The notes under the pieces: model-generated
Databases searched by the model: none
The model's input: only the letters and a program-made list of their open reading frames with translations
What the model was told of the DNA's origin: nothing
Shown here: positions 28,747 through 36,714 of the stretch, in pieces
Position numbering within the stretch: position 1 is the first letter of the stretch
How the letters are laid out: every line of letters begins with the position of its first letter
Translations under genes and position numbers: made by a program
DNA from: Trinickia soli
Lineage (GTDB): Bacteria; Pseudomonadota; Gammaproteobacteria; Burkholderiales; Burkholderiaceae
DNA: 64,000 nucleotides
Assembly (NCBI RefSeq): GCF_002879855.1
Contig: NZ_PNYB01000009.1
Span: 172,021-236,020, forward strand
Direction of reading: 5' to 3'

Positions 28747-29143
28747 ATAAGCAAGCATCCTTGATTGGTTGGGCGGCCGCTTGAATCGGCCTACGATGGG
28801 CACCGACTCTTCCGACAGGGTGTTCGGCCCGTGCATCCGGCGGGCCATTTTTTCTTCCTTTCTCTGTCCTCTCCGCTCCCTGGTTGCGCGAGCGGCTGCA
28901 CGTCGGCTTGTGCATACGCAGCGGGTAATACACGTCGGCATCCAATAGAATGAAACAATTGGCGCCGGCGCACGCGTGCGCCGCCTCCGGTCCGATCCGT
29001 CAGCGAAGGAAGAGTCCGACGTGTTCCACGAGCAATGGTTGCGGCCAGGTGCTGCAAGGCGTCATCGAGCTTGTCTGCCGGCAGGGGCCGTCGGCCGGGG
29101 GCCTTTACTGTCGTCCGACGCTCGCACCGTAGCACGCGAGTGT
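28747..29143. other. Intergenic stretch between the MATE and phospholipase D genes
   Basis: These 397 bases hold the terminator of the MATE gene near 28826. A GTG at 28976 opens the frame of the next gene early, but the encoded peptide has no protein-like character before the lipoprotein signal at 29144. No other gene was found. Confidence 0.5.
28826..28853 (+). terminator. Terminator after the MATE gene
   Basis: GGCCCG (28826..28831) pairs with CGGGCC (28841..28846) around a nine-base loop and is followed by ATTTTTT. Confidence 0.75.
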
Positions 29144-30751
29144 GTGCGCACGCTCGCGTTCGTTTTCGTCGCGTGTTGCGTCGCGGGTCTGGCCGCCTGC
29201 TCCACGTTGCCGCCCGCCACTTCGCTCGACCGCCCCGCTACGTATGCGCTCGCGCAGCCGGAGACCACGCCGCTCGGTCGGGCTTTGGCGCCGCTCGTCG
29301 CCGCGCACGGGGGCCAGTCGGGCTTCCGGCTGCTCACGGACGGCACCGACGCGCTGCAGATGCGCATCGCATTGGCGCGTTCGGCCACCAAAACGCTCGA
29401 TCTGCAGTACTACATCGCCGCCGAAGACACGACCGGCCGTTTGCTGCTCGCCGCCGCCCTTTACGCCGCCGATCGCGGCGTGCGCGTGCGGATGCTCGTC
29501 GACGATCTGAATTTCAAAGACGCCGACCGCCTGATGGCCGCTTTATCGACGCATCCGGACATCGAGGTTCGCATTTTCAATCCGTTCGGCAGCGCACGCC
29601 CCAGCGTGTTCGCCCGTACCGAGAACTTCTTCACGCGCATCGATCGCTTTACGCACCGTATGCACAACAAAGCCATGATCGCCGACGGCGAAGTGGCGAT
29701 CGTCGGCGGCCGCAACCTCGGCGACGAATACTTCAGCGCGAGCCCCAAACTGCAGTTCCGCGATTTGGACGTGATCGCTGCGGGACCGATCGTCAAGGAC
29801 GTTTCCAAGAGCTTCGACGCGTTTTGGAATAGTCCCGGGGCGTACCCGCTCAGCGCGGTCGAAAAGCAGCACTTCGCCGAAGCCGACCTCGACACGGCTC
29901 GCGAAGCGCTGAGAGCCCATTGGCGTGCGCAAGCCCAAGCCGTCGGGGCCAAGCCGCTGCGTAGCGCGCGGCTGTGGGAGCAGATCGCGCACGAGCAGAT
30001 GGGCCTCGTCTGGGCAAATGCCATGTTCAGCGTCGATTCGCCGAGCAAGGTCACCGCGCCGAACGATGGCTATCGCAGCCCGCCGATGCATCGGCTCGCC
30101 GAGCTGCTGCGCGGCGCGCAAAAGGAGGTGCTGCTGCTTTCCCCGTATTTCGTCCCGCACGATGCAGGCGTCAGGCTGCTGGCCGACCTGACGCATCGCG
30201 GCGTCCGTGTGGCCGTTTTGACGAACTCGATGGCATCGACCGATGCCGTCGCCGTCCAGGCCGGTTACAGCCCCTATCGGATCCCGCTATTGAAAAACGG
30301 CGTCGAGTTGTATGAATATCAGCCGCTGCAGCGACAGACTTCGCGCTTTTTCGCGGGCTCCCAGTCGCGTGCAAGCTTGCACGCGAAGGCGTACGTCATC
30401 GATCGCCGCACGCTGGTGATCGGATCGCTGAATCTCGATCCGCGCTCGGCTCATCTGAACAGCGAAATGGCGCTGTTCATCGACAGCCCCGTACTGGCAG
30501 ACGCCGTCGCGAAACTGATCAATCAATCGCTGTCGCCGAAGGTCAGTTATCGTGTCACGCTTTCGACGCCCGCCGAGGACGCGCAATTGCGCGCGCTCGG
30601 TGCGCCCGTGTCGGGCCTCGTCTGGACCGGCGAGGCAGACGGTGAGCGAGGCCCCTATTTGCGCACGTGGGCGCTCGACCCCGATGCAGGTTTCGTACGC
30701 AATTTACTCACAGGTCTATTCTTGCTGTTGCCCGTCGACTCGCAGTTGTAG
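29144..30751 (+). CDS. Phospholipase D / cardiolipin synthase family lipoprotein
   Basis: The 535-residue protein has two HxKxxxxD catalytic motifs: His174-Asn-Lys176 with Asp181 (HNKAMIAD) and His413-Ala-Lys415 with Asp420 (HAKAYVID). This marks the PLD superfamily, closest in layout to ClsC-type cardiolipin synthases. The N-terminus [20 protein letters not shown] reads as a lipoprotein signal with lipobox LAAC. It requires the GTG start at 29144; no strong ribosome site is visible, and a GTG at 28976 is an alternative. The enzyme probably works at the periplasmic face of a membrane on phosphatidylglycerol or phosphatidylethanolamine. Confidence 0.85.
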   Translation: MRTLAFVFVACCVAGLAACSTLPPATSLDRPATYALAQPETTPLGRALAPLVAAHGGQSGFRLLTDGTDALQMRIALARSATKTLDLQYYIAAEDTTGRLLLAAALYAADRGVRVRMLVDDLNFKDADRLMAALSTHPDIEVRIFNPFGSARPSVFARTENFFTRIDRFTHRMHNKAMIADGEVAIVGGRNLGDEYFSASPKLQFRDLDVIAAGPIVKDVSKSFDAFWNSPGAYPLSAVEKQHFAEADLDTAREALRAHWRAQAQAVGAKPLRSARLWEQIAHEQMGLVWANAMFSVDSPSKVTAPNDGYRSPPMHRLAELLRGAQKEVLLLSPYFVPHDAGVRLLADLTHRGVRVAVLTNSMASTDAVAVQAGYSPYRIPLLKNGVELYEYQPLQRQTSRFFAGSQSRASLHAKAYVIDRRTLVIGSLNLDPRSAHLNSEMALFIDSPVLADAVAKLINQSLSPKVSYRVTLSTPAEDAQLRALGAPVSGLVWTGEADGERGPYLRTWALDPDAGFVRNLLTGLFLLLPVDSQL

Positions 30752-30858
30752 CTCGCGGCGATCGCCACGAACGAACGCGGCTGCTTCGCAAGCCTGGTTG
30801 CCGCGCGCGCGAGTCGAGCCCACCAACCGACGTATTCCAGCATCGGAGCCCAAGCACC

Positions 30859-32256
30859 ATGACTGAAAACCATCGCATGGAGCGTGACACGTTCGGCGAA
30901 ATTGCCGTCCCGGCCGCGCGCCTGTGGGGCGCTCAAACGCAGCGCTCGCTGCAGAACTTCAAAATTTCCACCGAGAAGCAATCGCCCGAACTCGTGACCG
31001 CACTCGCACTGATCAAGCGTGCAGCGGCCGAAGTCAATCTCGAACTGGGCGTATTGCCCATGGACAAGGCGCGCGCGATCATGCAGGCGGCCGACGAAGT
31101 CATCGACGGCCGTCACGCGGACGAATTCCCGCTGGCGGTTTGGCAGACGGGCTCGGGCACGCAGACGAACATGAACCTGAACGAAGTCATTGCAAACCGC
31201 GCGAGCGAATTGCTCGGCGGAGAGCGCGGCGAAGCGCGCAAGGTTCATCCCAACGATGACGTCAATCGCGGCCAGTCGTCGAACGATGTGTTTCCGACGG
31301 CGATGCACGTCGCCGCGGCCAACGGCATCGTCAAGCACCTGCTGCCCGCGCTCGCGACGTTGCGCGCCACGCTGGAGCAGAAGTCGCGCGCATTCGCCGA
31401 CATCGTCAAGATCGGCCGCACGCACTTGCAGGACGCGACGCCGCTCACGCTCGGGCAGGAGTTTTCGGGCTACGCGGCGCAACTGGCGCATGGCATGGCG
31501 CACGTCGAATCGGCGCTGCCCCACCTTTACGAGCTCGCACAGGGCGGCACGGCAGTGGGCACAGGGTTGAACGCCCATCCTCAATTCGCCGACCGCGTTG
31601 CGCAAGCGATCGGCCGCCTGACGGGCCTGCCGTTCGTTAGTGCTCCTAACAAATTTGAAGTGATGGCGGCCGCCGATGCGCTCGTGTTCGCCCATGGTGC
31701 GCTCAAGACGCTTGCGGCAAGCCTCATGAAGATCGCCAACGACGTGCGCTGGCTCGCAAGCGGTCCGCGCTGCGGTTTGGGCGAGATCACCATTCCCGAA
31801 AACGAGCCGGGCAGTTCGATCATGCCTGGCAAGGTCAACCCGACGCAATCGGAAGCCGTCACGATGCTGTGCTGCCAGGTGTTCGGCAATGATGTGGCGA
31901 TCAACGTGGGCGGTGCGAGCGGCAACTTCGAACTCAACGTGTTCCGGCCGATGATCGCGCACAACGTGCTGCAATCGATTCGGCTGCTGGCGGACGGCGC
32001 GCAAAGCTTCAACGACAATTGCGCGGTAGGCATCGAGCCGAACCGCACCCGCATCGATACACTGTTGAACGAATCGTTGATGCTCGTGACGGCGCTCAAT
32101 CCCCATATCGGCTACGACAAGGCTGCGCAAATCGCGAAGAAGGCGCACAAGGAAGGCACGACGCTGAAAGCGGCCGCGCTGACGCTCGGTTACCTGACCG
32201 AAGCGCAGTTCGATGAATGGGTGCGGCCGGAGGATATGACGGGGCGCAGCAGTTGA
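30859..32256 (+). CDS. fumC: Class II fumarate hydratase FumC
   Basis: The 465-residue enzyme hydrates fumarate to malate in the citric acid cycle. The fumarase/aspartase signature [11 protein letters not shown] is present, as are the substrate motifs [19 protein letters not shown] and [21 protein letters not shown]. The length equals E. coli FumC (467). This type needs no iron-sulfur cluster, so it tolerates oxidants. The start at 30859 gives [15 protein letters not shown], the standard N-terminus. Confidence 0.97.
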   Translation: MTENHRMERDTFGEIAVPAARLWGAQTQRSLQNFKISTEKQSPELVTALALIKRAAAEVNLELGVLPMDKARAIMQAADEVIDGRHADEFPLAVWQTGSGTQTNMNLNEVIANRASELLGGERGEARKVHPNDDVNRGQSSNDVFPTAMHVAAANGIVKHLLPALATLRATLEQKSRAFADIVKIGRTHLQDATPLTLGQEFSGYAAQLAHGMAHVESALPHLYELAQGGTAVGTGLNAHPQFADRVAQAIGRLTGLPFVSAPNKFEVMAAADALVFAHGALKTLAASLMKIANDVRWLASGPRCGLGEITIPENEPGSSIMPGKVNPTQSEAVTMLCCQVFGNDVAINVGGASGNFELNVFRPMIAHNVLQSIRLLADGAQSFNDNCAVGIEPNRTRIDTLLNESLMLVTALNPHIGYDKAAQIAKKAHKEGTTLKAAALTLGYLTEAQFDEWVRPEDMTGRSS

Positions 32257-32441
32257 TGCGTTGACATGATCGGCGGCGGGCGAGCGACGGCAGGCGTCCT
32301 TTGCGTGCGCTGCGCCCGTCCGGCGCTCGGCCGTCCTCTTATCCGCGCCGGGCGGTTACGTTAGTCCGATGCGGCCGGGTCATCGTCTCACGATGCAGCA
32401 GTCTGATTGAAGCCCGACGGCGTCACAACCGGGCACGAACC

Positions 32442-32945
32442 TCAAACGGTCCCCCGCACCATCTCCTCCGGCTTGAGCTCGACGATCGCATCGAGTGCCG
32501 CCTTCACATCCATCGCGTACTTCGCCACACGTTTTTGCTCTTCAGTCTGCGGCTCGAAGGAAGGAACGGGAATGGGCGTGCCGTTCTCGTCGACCGCAAC
32601 GAACACGACGAGGCAGTCGGTCGTCAATCGCAGTTGACCGCTCTTCGGGTCACCGGCATGAACCGTCACGTGGATGTGCATGCTCGTGCGCCCCGTGGCG
32701 ACGACGCGCGCCCGCAACTCGACGAGATTGCCGACGAGAATCGGCCGGCGAAAGCGAATGTTGCCGACGCTGACCGTGACGCAGTAGCGGCCCGACCAAA
32801 CCGCCGCGCAGGCGTAGGCCGTTTCGTCGATCCACTTCATCAGCGCGCCGCCATGCACCTTGCCGCCGAAGTTGACCGAAGTGGGTTCGGCAAGAAGGCG
32901 GAAGGTGGTTTCCGAACGGTCCAAGGGGTGCGAGGGCGTGCTCAT
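32442..32945 (-). CDS. Acyl-CoA thioesterase, hotdog fold (YciA-like)
   Basis: The 167-residue protein starts MSTPSHPLDRSETTFRLLAEP. It carries the acyl-CoA thioesterase motif NFGGKVHGGALMKWIDETAYACAA, then VGNIRFRRPILVGNLVELRARVVATGRTS and the C-terminal helix. It matches the YciA/BFIT class that hydrolyses a broad range of acyl-CoAs. It converges with fumC. Confidence 0.9.
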   Translation of the reverse strand: MSTPSHPLDRSETTFRLLAEPTSVNFGGKVHGGALMKWIDETAYACAAVWSGRYCVTVSVGNIRFRRPILVGNLVELRARVVATGRTSMHIHVTVHAGDPKSGQLRLTTDCLVVFVAVDENGTPIPVPSFEPQTEEQKRVAKYAMDVKAALDAIVELKPEEMVRGTV

Positions 32946-33044
32946 CGATGCTCCAGTAGCGCGCATGCGCGCGGCGAGGAAGATAAAGGAGCCGATTATA
33001 CGGGCGTCAAATTGACGCGGCGCGCTCTGGTATCAGCGTTCGCA

Positions 33045-34079
33045 TTACCCCGCACTCAACGACGCAAACCGCTCCCGATAGTTGAACGGCGGCACGCCGA
33101 ACCGTCTGACGAATGCGCGGCGCAGATTCTGCTCGGTGCCGAACCCGCAATCGAGCGCGATCCGTTTCATCGGCCGACGCGATTGCGCAAGCGAGCGCGC
33201 GGCAGCCTCCAGCCGCAACGCCTCGACCGTCTTTGCAGGAGTGCGGCCCACCGCTTCGACATAGCGCCGCGCGAACGTGCGCGGCGACATGCGGGCGCGC
33301 TCGGCAAGCCGCTCGACCGTCAGATCGGCGTGCAGATTGGCCGCCATCCACGCATGCAGCGCGTCGAACTCGCCGCCGGCGACGTGCTGCGCATCGAGCG
33401 TGGCGCTGAACTGCGACTGCCCCCCGGGGCGCTTCATGAATACCACCAGCCGCCGCGCCGCCTGCATCGCCACCGTATGGCCGAAGTCCTCTTCGATCAA
33501 CGCAAGGGCGAGGTCGATGCCGGCCGTCACACCGGCGGAAGTCCAGACGGCGCGACCATCGCGCACGTCGCGAATGAAGATCGGATCGGCATCGACCTGC
33601 ACGGACGGAAAGCACCGTGCGAACTCTTCGGCGCTGCGCCAATGCGTCGTCGCGCGACGGCCTTTGAGCAAACCCGCAGCGCCAAGGTAGAAGGCGCCCA
33701 CGCAAACAGAACAGACGCGCCGGATGCGGGGCGCCGAACGCGCCAGCCACGCGACGAGCTTTTCGTCGAGCACCATCTGGTCGGCCACGAACGTGCCGGC
33801 AACGATGACCGTATCGATCGGCTCGTCGTCCAATGCATCGAGTCGCTCGACGACGACGGGTAGCCCCACGTGCGTCGGGAGCGTGCCGCCTTCGATGGAA
33901 GCAACCCGCGTTCGATAGGCAACCGGGTCGTCGCCCGTGCTGCCGCGCGCGCTGCGCAGTTCGAGTTCCGCTCGCCAAAACGCCTCGAGCGGACCGCACG
34001 CGTCGAGCAGTACGAGGTGCGGCGCCACGGCAAATACGATCTGACGAACGGCAGAGGGTGGAGACACGGGCGCAACCAA
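33045..34079 (-). CDS. GlxA family transcriptional regulator (DJ-1/PfpI plus AraC HTH)
   Basis: The 344-residue protein fuses an N-terminal DJ-1/PfpI-like domain (IVFAVAPHLVLLDACGPLEAFWRA, with the elbow CVGAFYLGAAGLLKGRRATTHW) to a C-terminal AraC-type pair of helix-turn-helix motifs (RMSPRTFARRYVEAVGRTPAKTVEALRLEAA and FGTEQNLRRAFVRRFGVPP). GlxA-type regulators control amine, amino-acid or drug genes. It starts with TTG at 34079, supported by an AAGGAG site six bases upstream. It lies 33 bases after the MFS gene, so the two form one leftward unit. Confidence 0.9.
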   Translation of the reverse strand: MVAPVSPPSAVRQIVFAVAPHLVLLDACGPLEAFWRAELELRSARGSTGDDPVAYRTRVASIEGGTLPTHVGLPVVVERLDALDDEPIDTVIVAGTFVADQMVLDEKLVAWLARSAPRIRRVCSVCVGAFYLGAAGLLKGRRATTHWRSAEEFARCFPSVQVDADPIFIRDVRDGRAVWTSAGVTAGIDLALALIEEDFGHTVAMQAARRLVVFMKRPGGQSQFSATLDAQHVAGGEFDALHAWMAANLHADLTVERLAERARMSPRTFARRYVEAVGRTPAKTVEALRLEAAARSLAQSRRPMKRIALDCGFGTEQNLRRAFVRRFGVPPFNYRERFASLSAG

Positions 34080-34112
34080 TGGGCTCTCCTTGATGAACGG
34101 GATGGAATGGGA

Positions 34113-35363
34113 TCACGCGCTGGCCGCGGCCGGCTCACGCGTGCGCGCACGCGACCAGGCATAGGCGAGCGTTGCGCAAGCTGCGAGCGCCAGCGCCGGA
34201 AAAATCGAAGCATTGACGACGCTCCAGCCGAAACGCGCCAGCAATTGGCCTGCGCTCAGCGAGGCCAGCGCCGTACAGGCGAACGTCGTGAATTCGCTCG
34301 TCGCCTGCGTCTTTGCGCGCTCGCTGGGACGATAGGACTGCGCGAGCAACGTCGTCCCGCCGACGAACATGAAGTTCCAACCGACGCCCAGGCAGGCGAG
34401 CGCCGCATAGAAGTGCGGCAGATCGGTCGCCGACAGCGCAATCGCACCGCAGGCAGCGGACAGCGCGATACCTGCGCCGATGAGGCGCAGCACGCCGAAG
34501 CGGGCAATCAGGCGCGCGGCGAAGAGCGAGGGCGCATACATGCCGACAAGATGCCATTCGATGATGCCCGCACCCTCCCCGATCGTGTGGCCGCACGCCA
34601 CCGCAGCGATCGGCGCAGCCGTCATCACGAACATCATGACCATGTAGCCGATCGCGTTATTGGCCAACGCGGCGAGGAAGATCGGCTGAGTCACGATTCG
34701 GACGAGCGGGCGCGGATGCGAATCGTCCGCCTTGGTCGGCGCGTTCGCGGCGGGAATCGGCGGCGCATCGCGATAGGCGAACAGCAAAAGCGCGCACGAG
34801 CCGAGCCCGAGCACTGTGACGAGCGCGTACGAGCCGGCGAACGTGACAGGCGCGAGCCAATCGCGGCTCCAGGACGCCAGTGCAGGTCCAAGCACGGCGG
34901 CGATGACGCCGCCGGTCAGCACGGTCGAAATCGCCCGGCCTTTCGACGGGGCGTCGACGGCATCGGCCGCCGCAAGGCGGTAGTACTGAGCGAATGCTTG
35001 AAAGACGCCGACCGTCGCCGTCCCGCAGCAGAAGATCCAAAAACTATGAGCGAAGATCGCGTGAACGGAAATCGCCCCACCGGCCGCGCCGATCGCGGCC
35101 CCCAGCGCGAAACCGACGCGACGGCCGATGCGCGCCATCAGGAACGACGCGAAAATCGTCGTCAACGCCGCAGCCACGGTGATGAGCGAGAACGGCAGCG
35201 TCGCGAACGCCTTGTCGTCGGCCAGCATATAGCCGACGAGGCCGGTCAGCGTAAGGTCGATCGAGACGGAAGACGTGTAAAGCGCCTGGCACAGCGCCAG
35301 TACTCGGGCGTTGCGGCGGCCGGCGCGTTCGCTGGCAGGCTCGGCGGACAGGAAAGCAGGCAT
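34113..35363 (-). CDS. MFS transporter
   Basis: The 416-residue inner-membrane protein has about 12 hydrophobic helices and the MFS loop motif MARIGRRVGFALG between helices 2 and 3. It resembles drug or metabolite exporters of the Major Facilitator Superfamily; the substrate is unknown. It is followed by the GlxA-type regulator gene and preceded by a long inverted repeat (35417..35453) suited to repressor binding, and by a GGAGCC microsatellite. Confidence 0.85.
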   Translation of the reverse strand: MPAFLSAEPASERAGRRNARVLALCQALYTSSVSIDLTLTGLVGYMLADDKAFATLPFSLITVAAALTTIFASFLMARIGRRVGFALGAAIGAAGGAISVHAIFAHSFWIFCCGTATVGVFQAFAQYYRLAAADAVDAPSKGRAISTVLTGGVIAAVLGPALASWSRDWLAPVTFAGSYALVTVLGLGSCALLLFAYRDAPPIPAANAPTKADDSHPRPLVRIVTQPIFLAALANNAIGYMVMMFVMTAAPIAAVACGHTIGEGAGIIEWHLVGMYAPSLFAARLIARFGVLRLIGAGIALSAACGAIALSATDLPHFYAALACLGVGWNFMFVGGTTLLAQSYRPSERAKTQATSEFTTFACTALASLSAGQLLARFGWSVVNASIFPALALAACATLAYAWSRARTREPAAASA

Positions 35364-35416
35364 CGATGACCCTTGCGTGAGTGAAGAAGACAGTCGCTAT
35401 CCTCACCCGGGCAGAG

Positions 35417-35453
35417 ATGGCAGAAACGACAATGACGCATCAATTTCTGCCAT
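35417..35453 (-). promoter_or_regulatory. Perfect inverted repeat upstream of the MFS gene, possible operator
   Basis: ATGGCAGAAA (35417..35426) and TTTCTGCCAT (35444..35453) are perfect complements around a 17-base spacer, 54 bases before the MFS start. It could be an operator for the locus regulator. It could also fold as RNA. Confidence 0.6.
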
Positions 35454-35473
35454 TCATCCCCGGCGCCTTTCAG

Positions 35474-35511
<38 letters not shown>

Positions 35512-35529
35512 CTGGACCGTTCGCCTTCG

Positions 35530-35670
35530 TTACTTGCGGAAGGTGATGCCCTCGTCGAGGGTGCCGTACATCGTGATGCCGTTGCCGTCGGTGCGCGGCG
35601 TCGGCGTGCCACGCTGCGCGCAACCCACGCATAACCATGCGACCAGGGCGGCCGCTATCCATGCTTTCAT
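35530..35670 (-). CDS. 46-residue lipoprotein with a porin-like C-terminal motif
   Basis: This very small gene encodes a lipoprotein signal (MKAWIAAALVAWLCVGC, lipobox cysteine at 17) and a mature part of about 30 residues ending NGITMYGTLDEGITFRK. The ending resembles the first beta-strand of Burkholderia porins (VTLYGVIDxGITY). An upstream GAGGG ribosome site supports the start at 35670; the frame is open for 76 more codons upstream, but these look non-coding. It could be a conserved small lipoprotein or a remnant of a larger gene. Its function is unknown. Confidence 0.7.
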   Translation of the reverse strand: MKAWIAAALVAWLCVGCAQRGTPTPRTDGNGITMYGTLDEGITFRK

Positions 35671-35856
35671 TCGAACCCTCGCTGCCGAATCGCGTACTTC
35701 GACAGTGTAGCGCGCAGCCCGCGCAGCATCGTTGACTCCGAGCGGCTCGTTGCCGCCCGTGCGTCGCCCGAATTCGACATTTTGCATAACGCTGAAACGT
35801 CGAATGCAACGAGCGATTACAGTAGGCGCATTACCGCTTTCGACGCTGAGGAACCC

Positions 35857-36579
35857 ATGGCCGCCTTCCCTTCCGACGCTCAACGCGAGGTCGCGCACTT
35901 TCCCGGGCTATCGCGCATCGGCGCGCTGCTCGCCGACCCTGGTCGCGCGGCCATGCTCTGGTCGCTGATGGACGGCAGCGCCCGACCCGCCGGCGAACTG
36001 ACGATGATCGCGGGGCTCTCGCCGTCGGCGGCGAGCGGGCATCTCTCCAAACTCGCCGAAGGCGGCCTGCTGACGCTCGAAGTTCGCGGCCGCCACCGCT
36101 ATTACCGAATCGCCTCCTCGGAGATCGCCGCCGCGATTGAAGCGCTCGCCCATCTCGCGCAAGCCAGCGCCCCCGCGCGCGCGGCGCCCATGGCCGCGCG
36201 CACCGTTCCGGTCGAGATGCGCTATGCGCGCACCTGCTATGACCATATGGCCGGCGAACTTGCCGTCCGCGTATTCGATCATCTCGTTTCCCGTGGGTGG
36301 CTCGTCGAAAAAGGCGGCGACGTCGAGGCGACCGAGACCGGTGCCGCCATGTTGGCGCAATGGGGTATCGATGTCCGCGCCCAGCGGGCACGCAAGCGTC
36401 GATTCGCTTGTACGTGCCTCGACTGGAGCGAGCGGCGCGCTCACCTCGCCGGCGCGCTCGGCGCGGCGCTGTTGGACAACTGGCGGCAGCACCGTTGGGT
36501 CGAAGCGGCCGAACGGCCCCGGGTGCTGCGGATCACGCCGGTTGGCCGAGAGCGCTTCGAGGCGCTGCTTTCCGCGTAA
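35857..36579 (+). CDS. ArsR family winged-helix regulator with C-terminal domain
   Basis: The 240-residue protein has an ArsR-type winged helix (RIGALLADPGRAAMLWSLMDGSARPAGELTMIAGLSPSAASGHLSKLAEGGLL, about residues 18 to 75, then EVRGRHRYYRIAS). A C-terminal domain with a cysteine (RFACTCLDW) follows. Such proteins repress transcription and respond to metals or small ligands. The start at 35857 gives MAAFPSDAQREVAHFP. It is divergent from the small lipoprotein and MFS genes and may control them; that is inference. Confidence 0.85.
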   Translation: MAAFPSDAQREVAHFPGLSRIGALLADPGRAAMLWSLMDGSARPAGELTMIAGLSPSAASGHLSKLAEGGLLTLEVRGRHRYYRIASSEIAAAIEALAHLAQASAPARAAPMAARTVPVEMRYARTCYDHMAGELAVRVFDHLVSRGWLVEKGGDVEATETGAAMLAQWGIDVRAQRARKRRFACTCLDWSERRAHLAGALGAALLDNWRQHRWVEAAERPRVLRITPVGRERFEALLSA

Positions 36580-36714
36580 CGCCAAGGCCCGGAACGGTCA
36601 TTTTTGGTTACAGGGCGGAACGCAACGCTACAAAACGGAGCGCATTGATACATGCGCTCGCGCTACAGTGCTGTCACGGACCGTTCAGGATCCGGCACCA
36701 AAACGAGATGCCCT

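Noticed and set aside
29035..29832. 265-codon plus-strand frame overlapping the phospholipase D lipoprotein
   Set aside because: The Arg-rich composition is typical of an out-of-frame shadow, and the catalytic motifs lie in the other frame.
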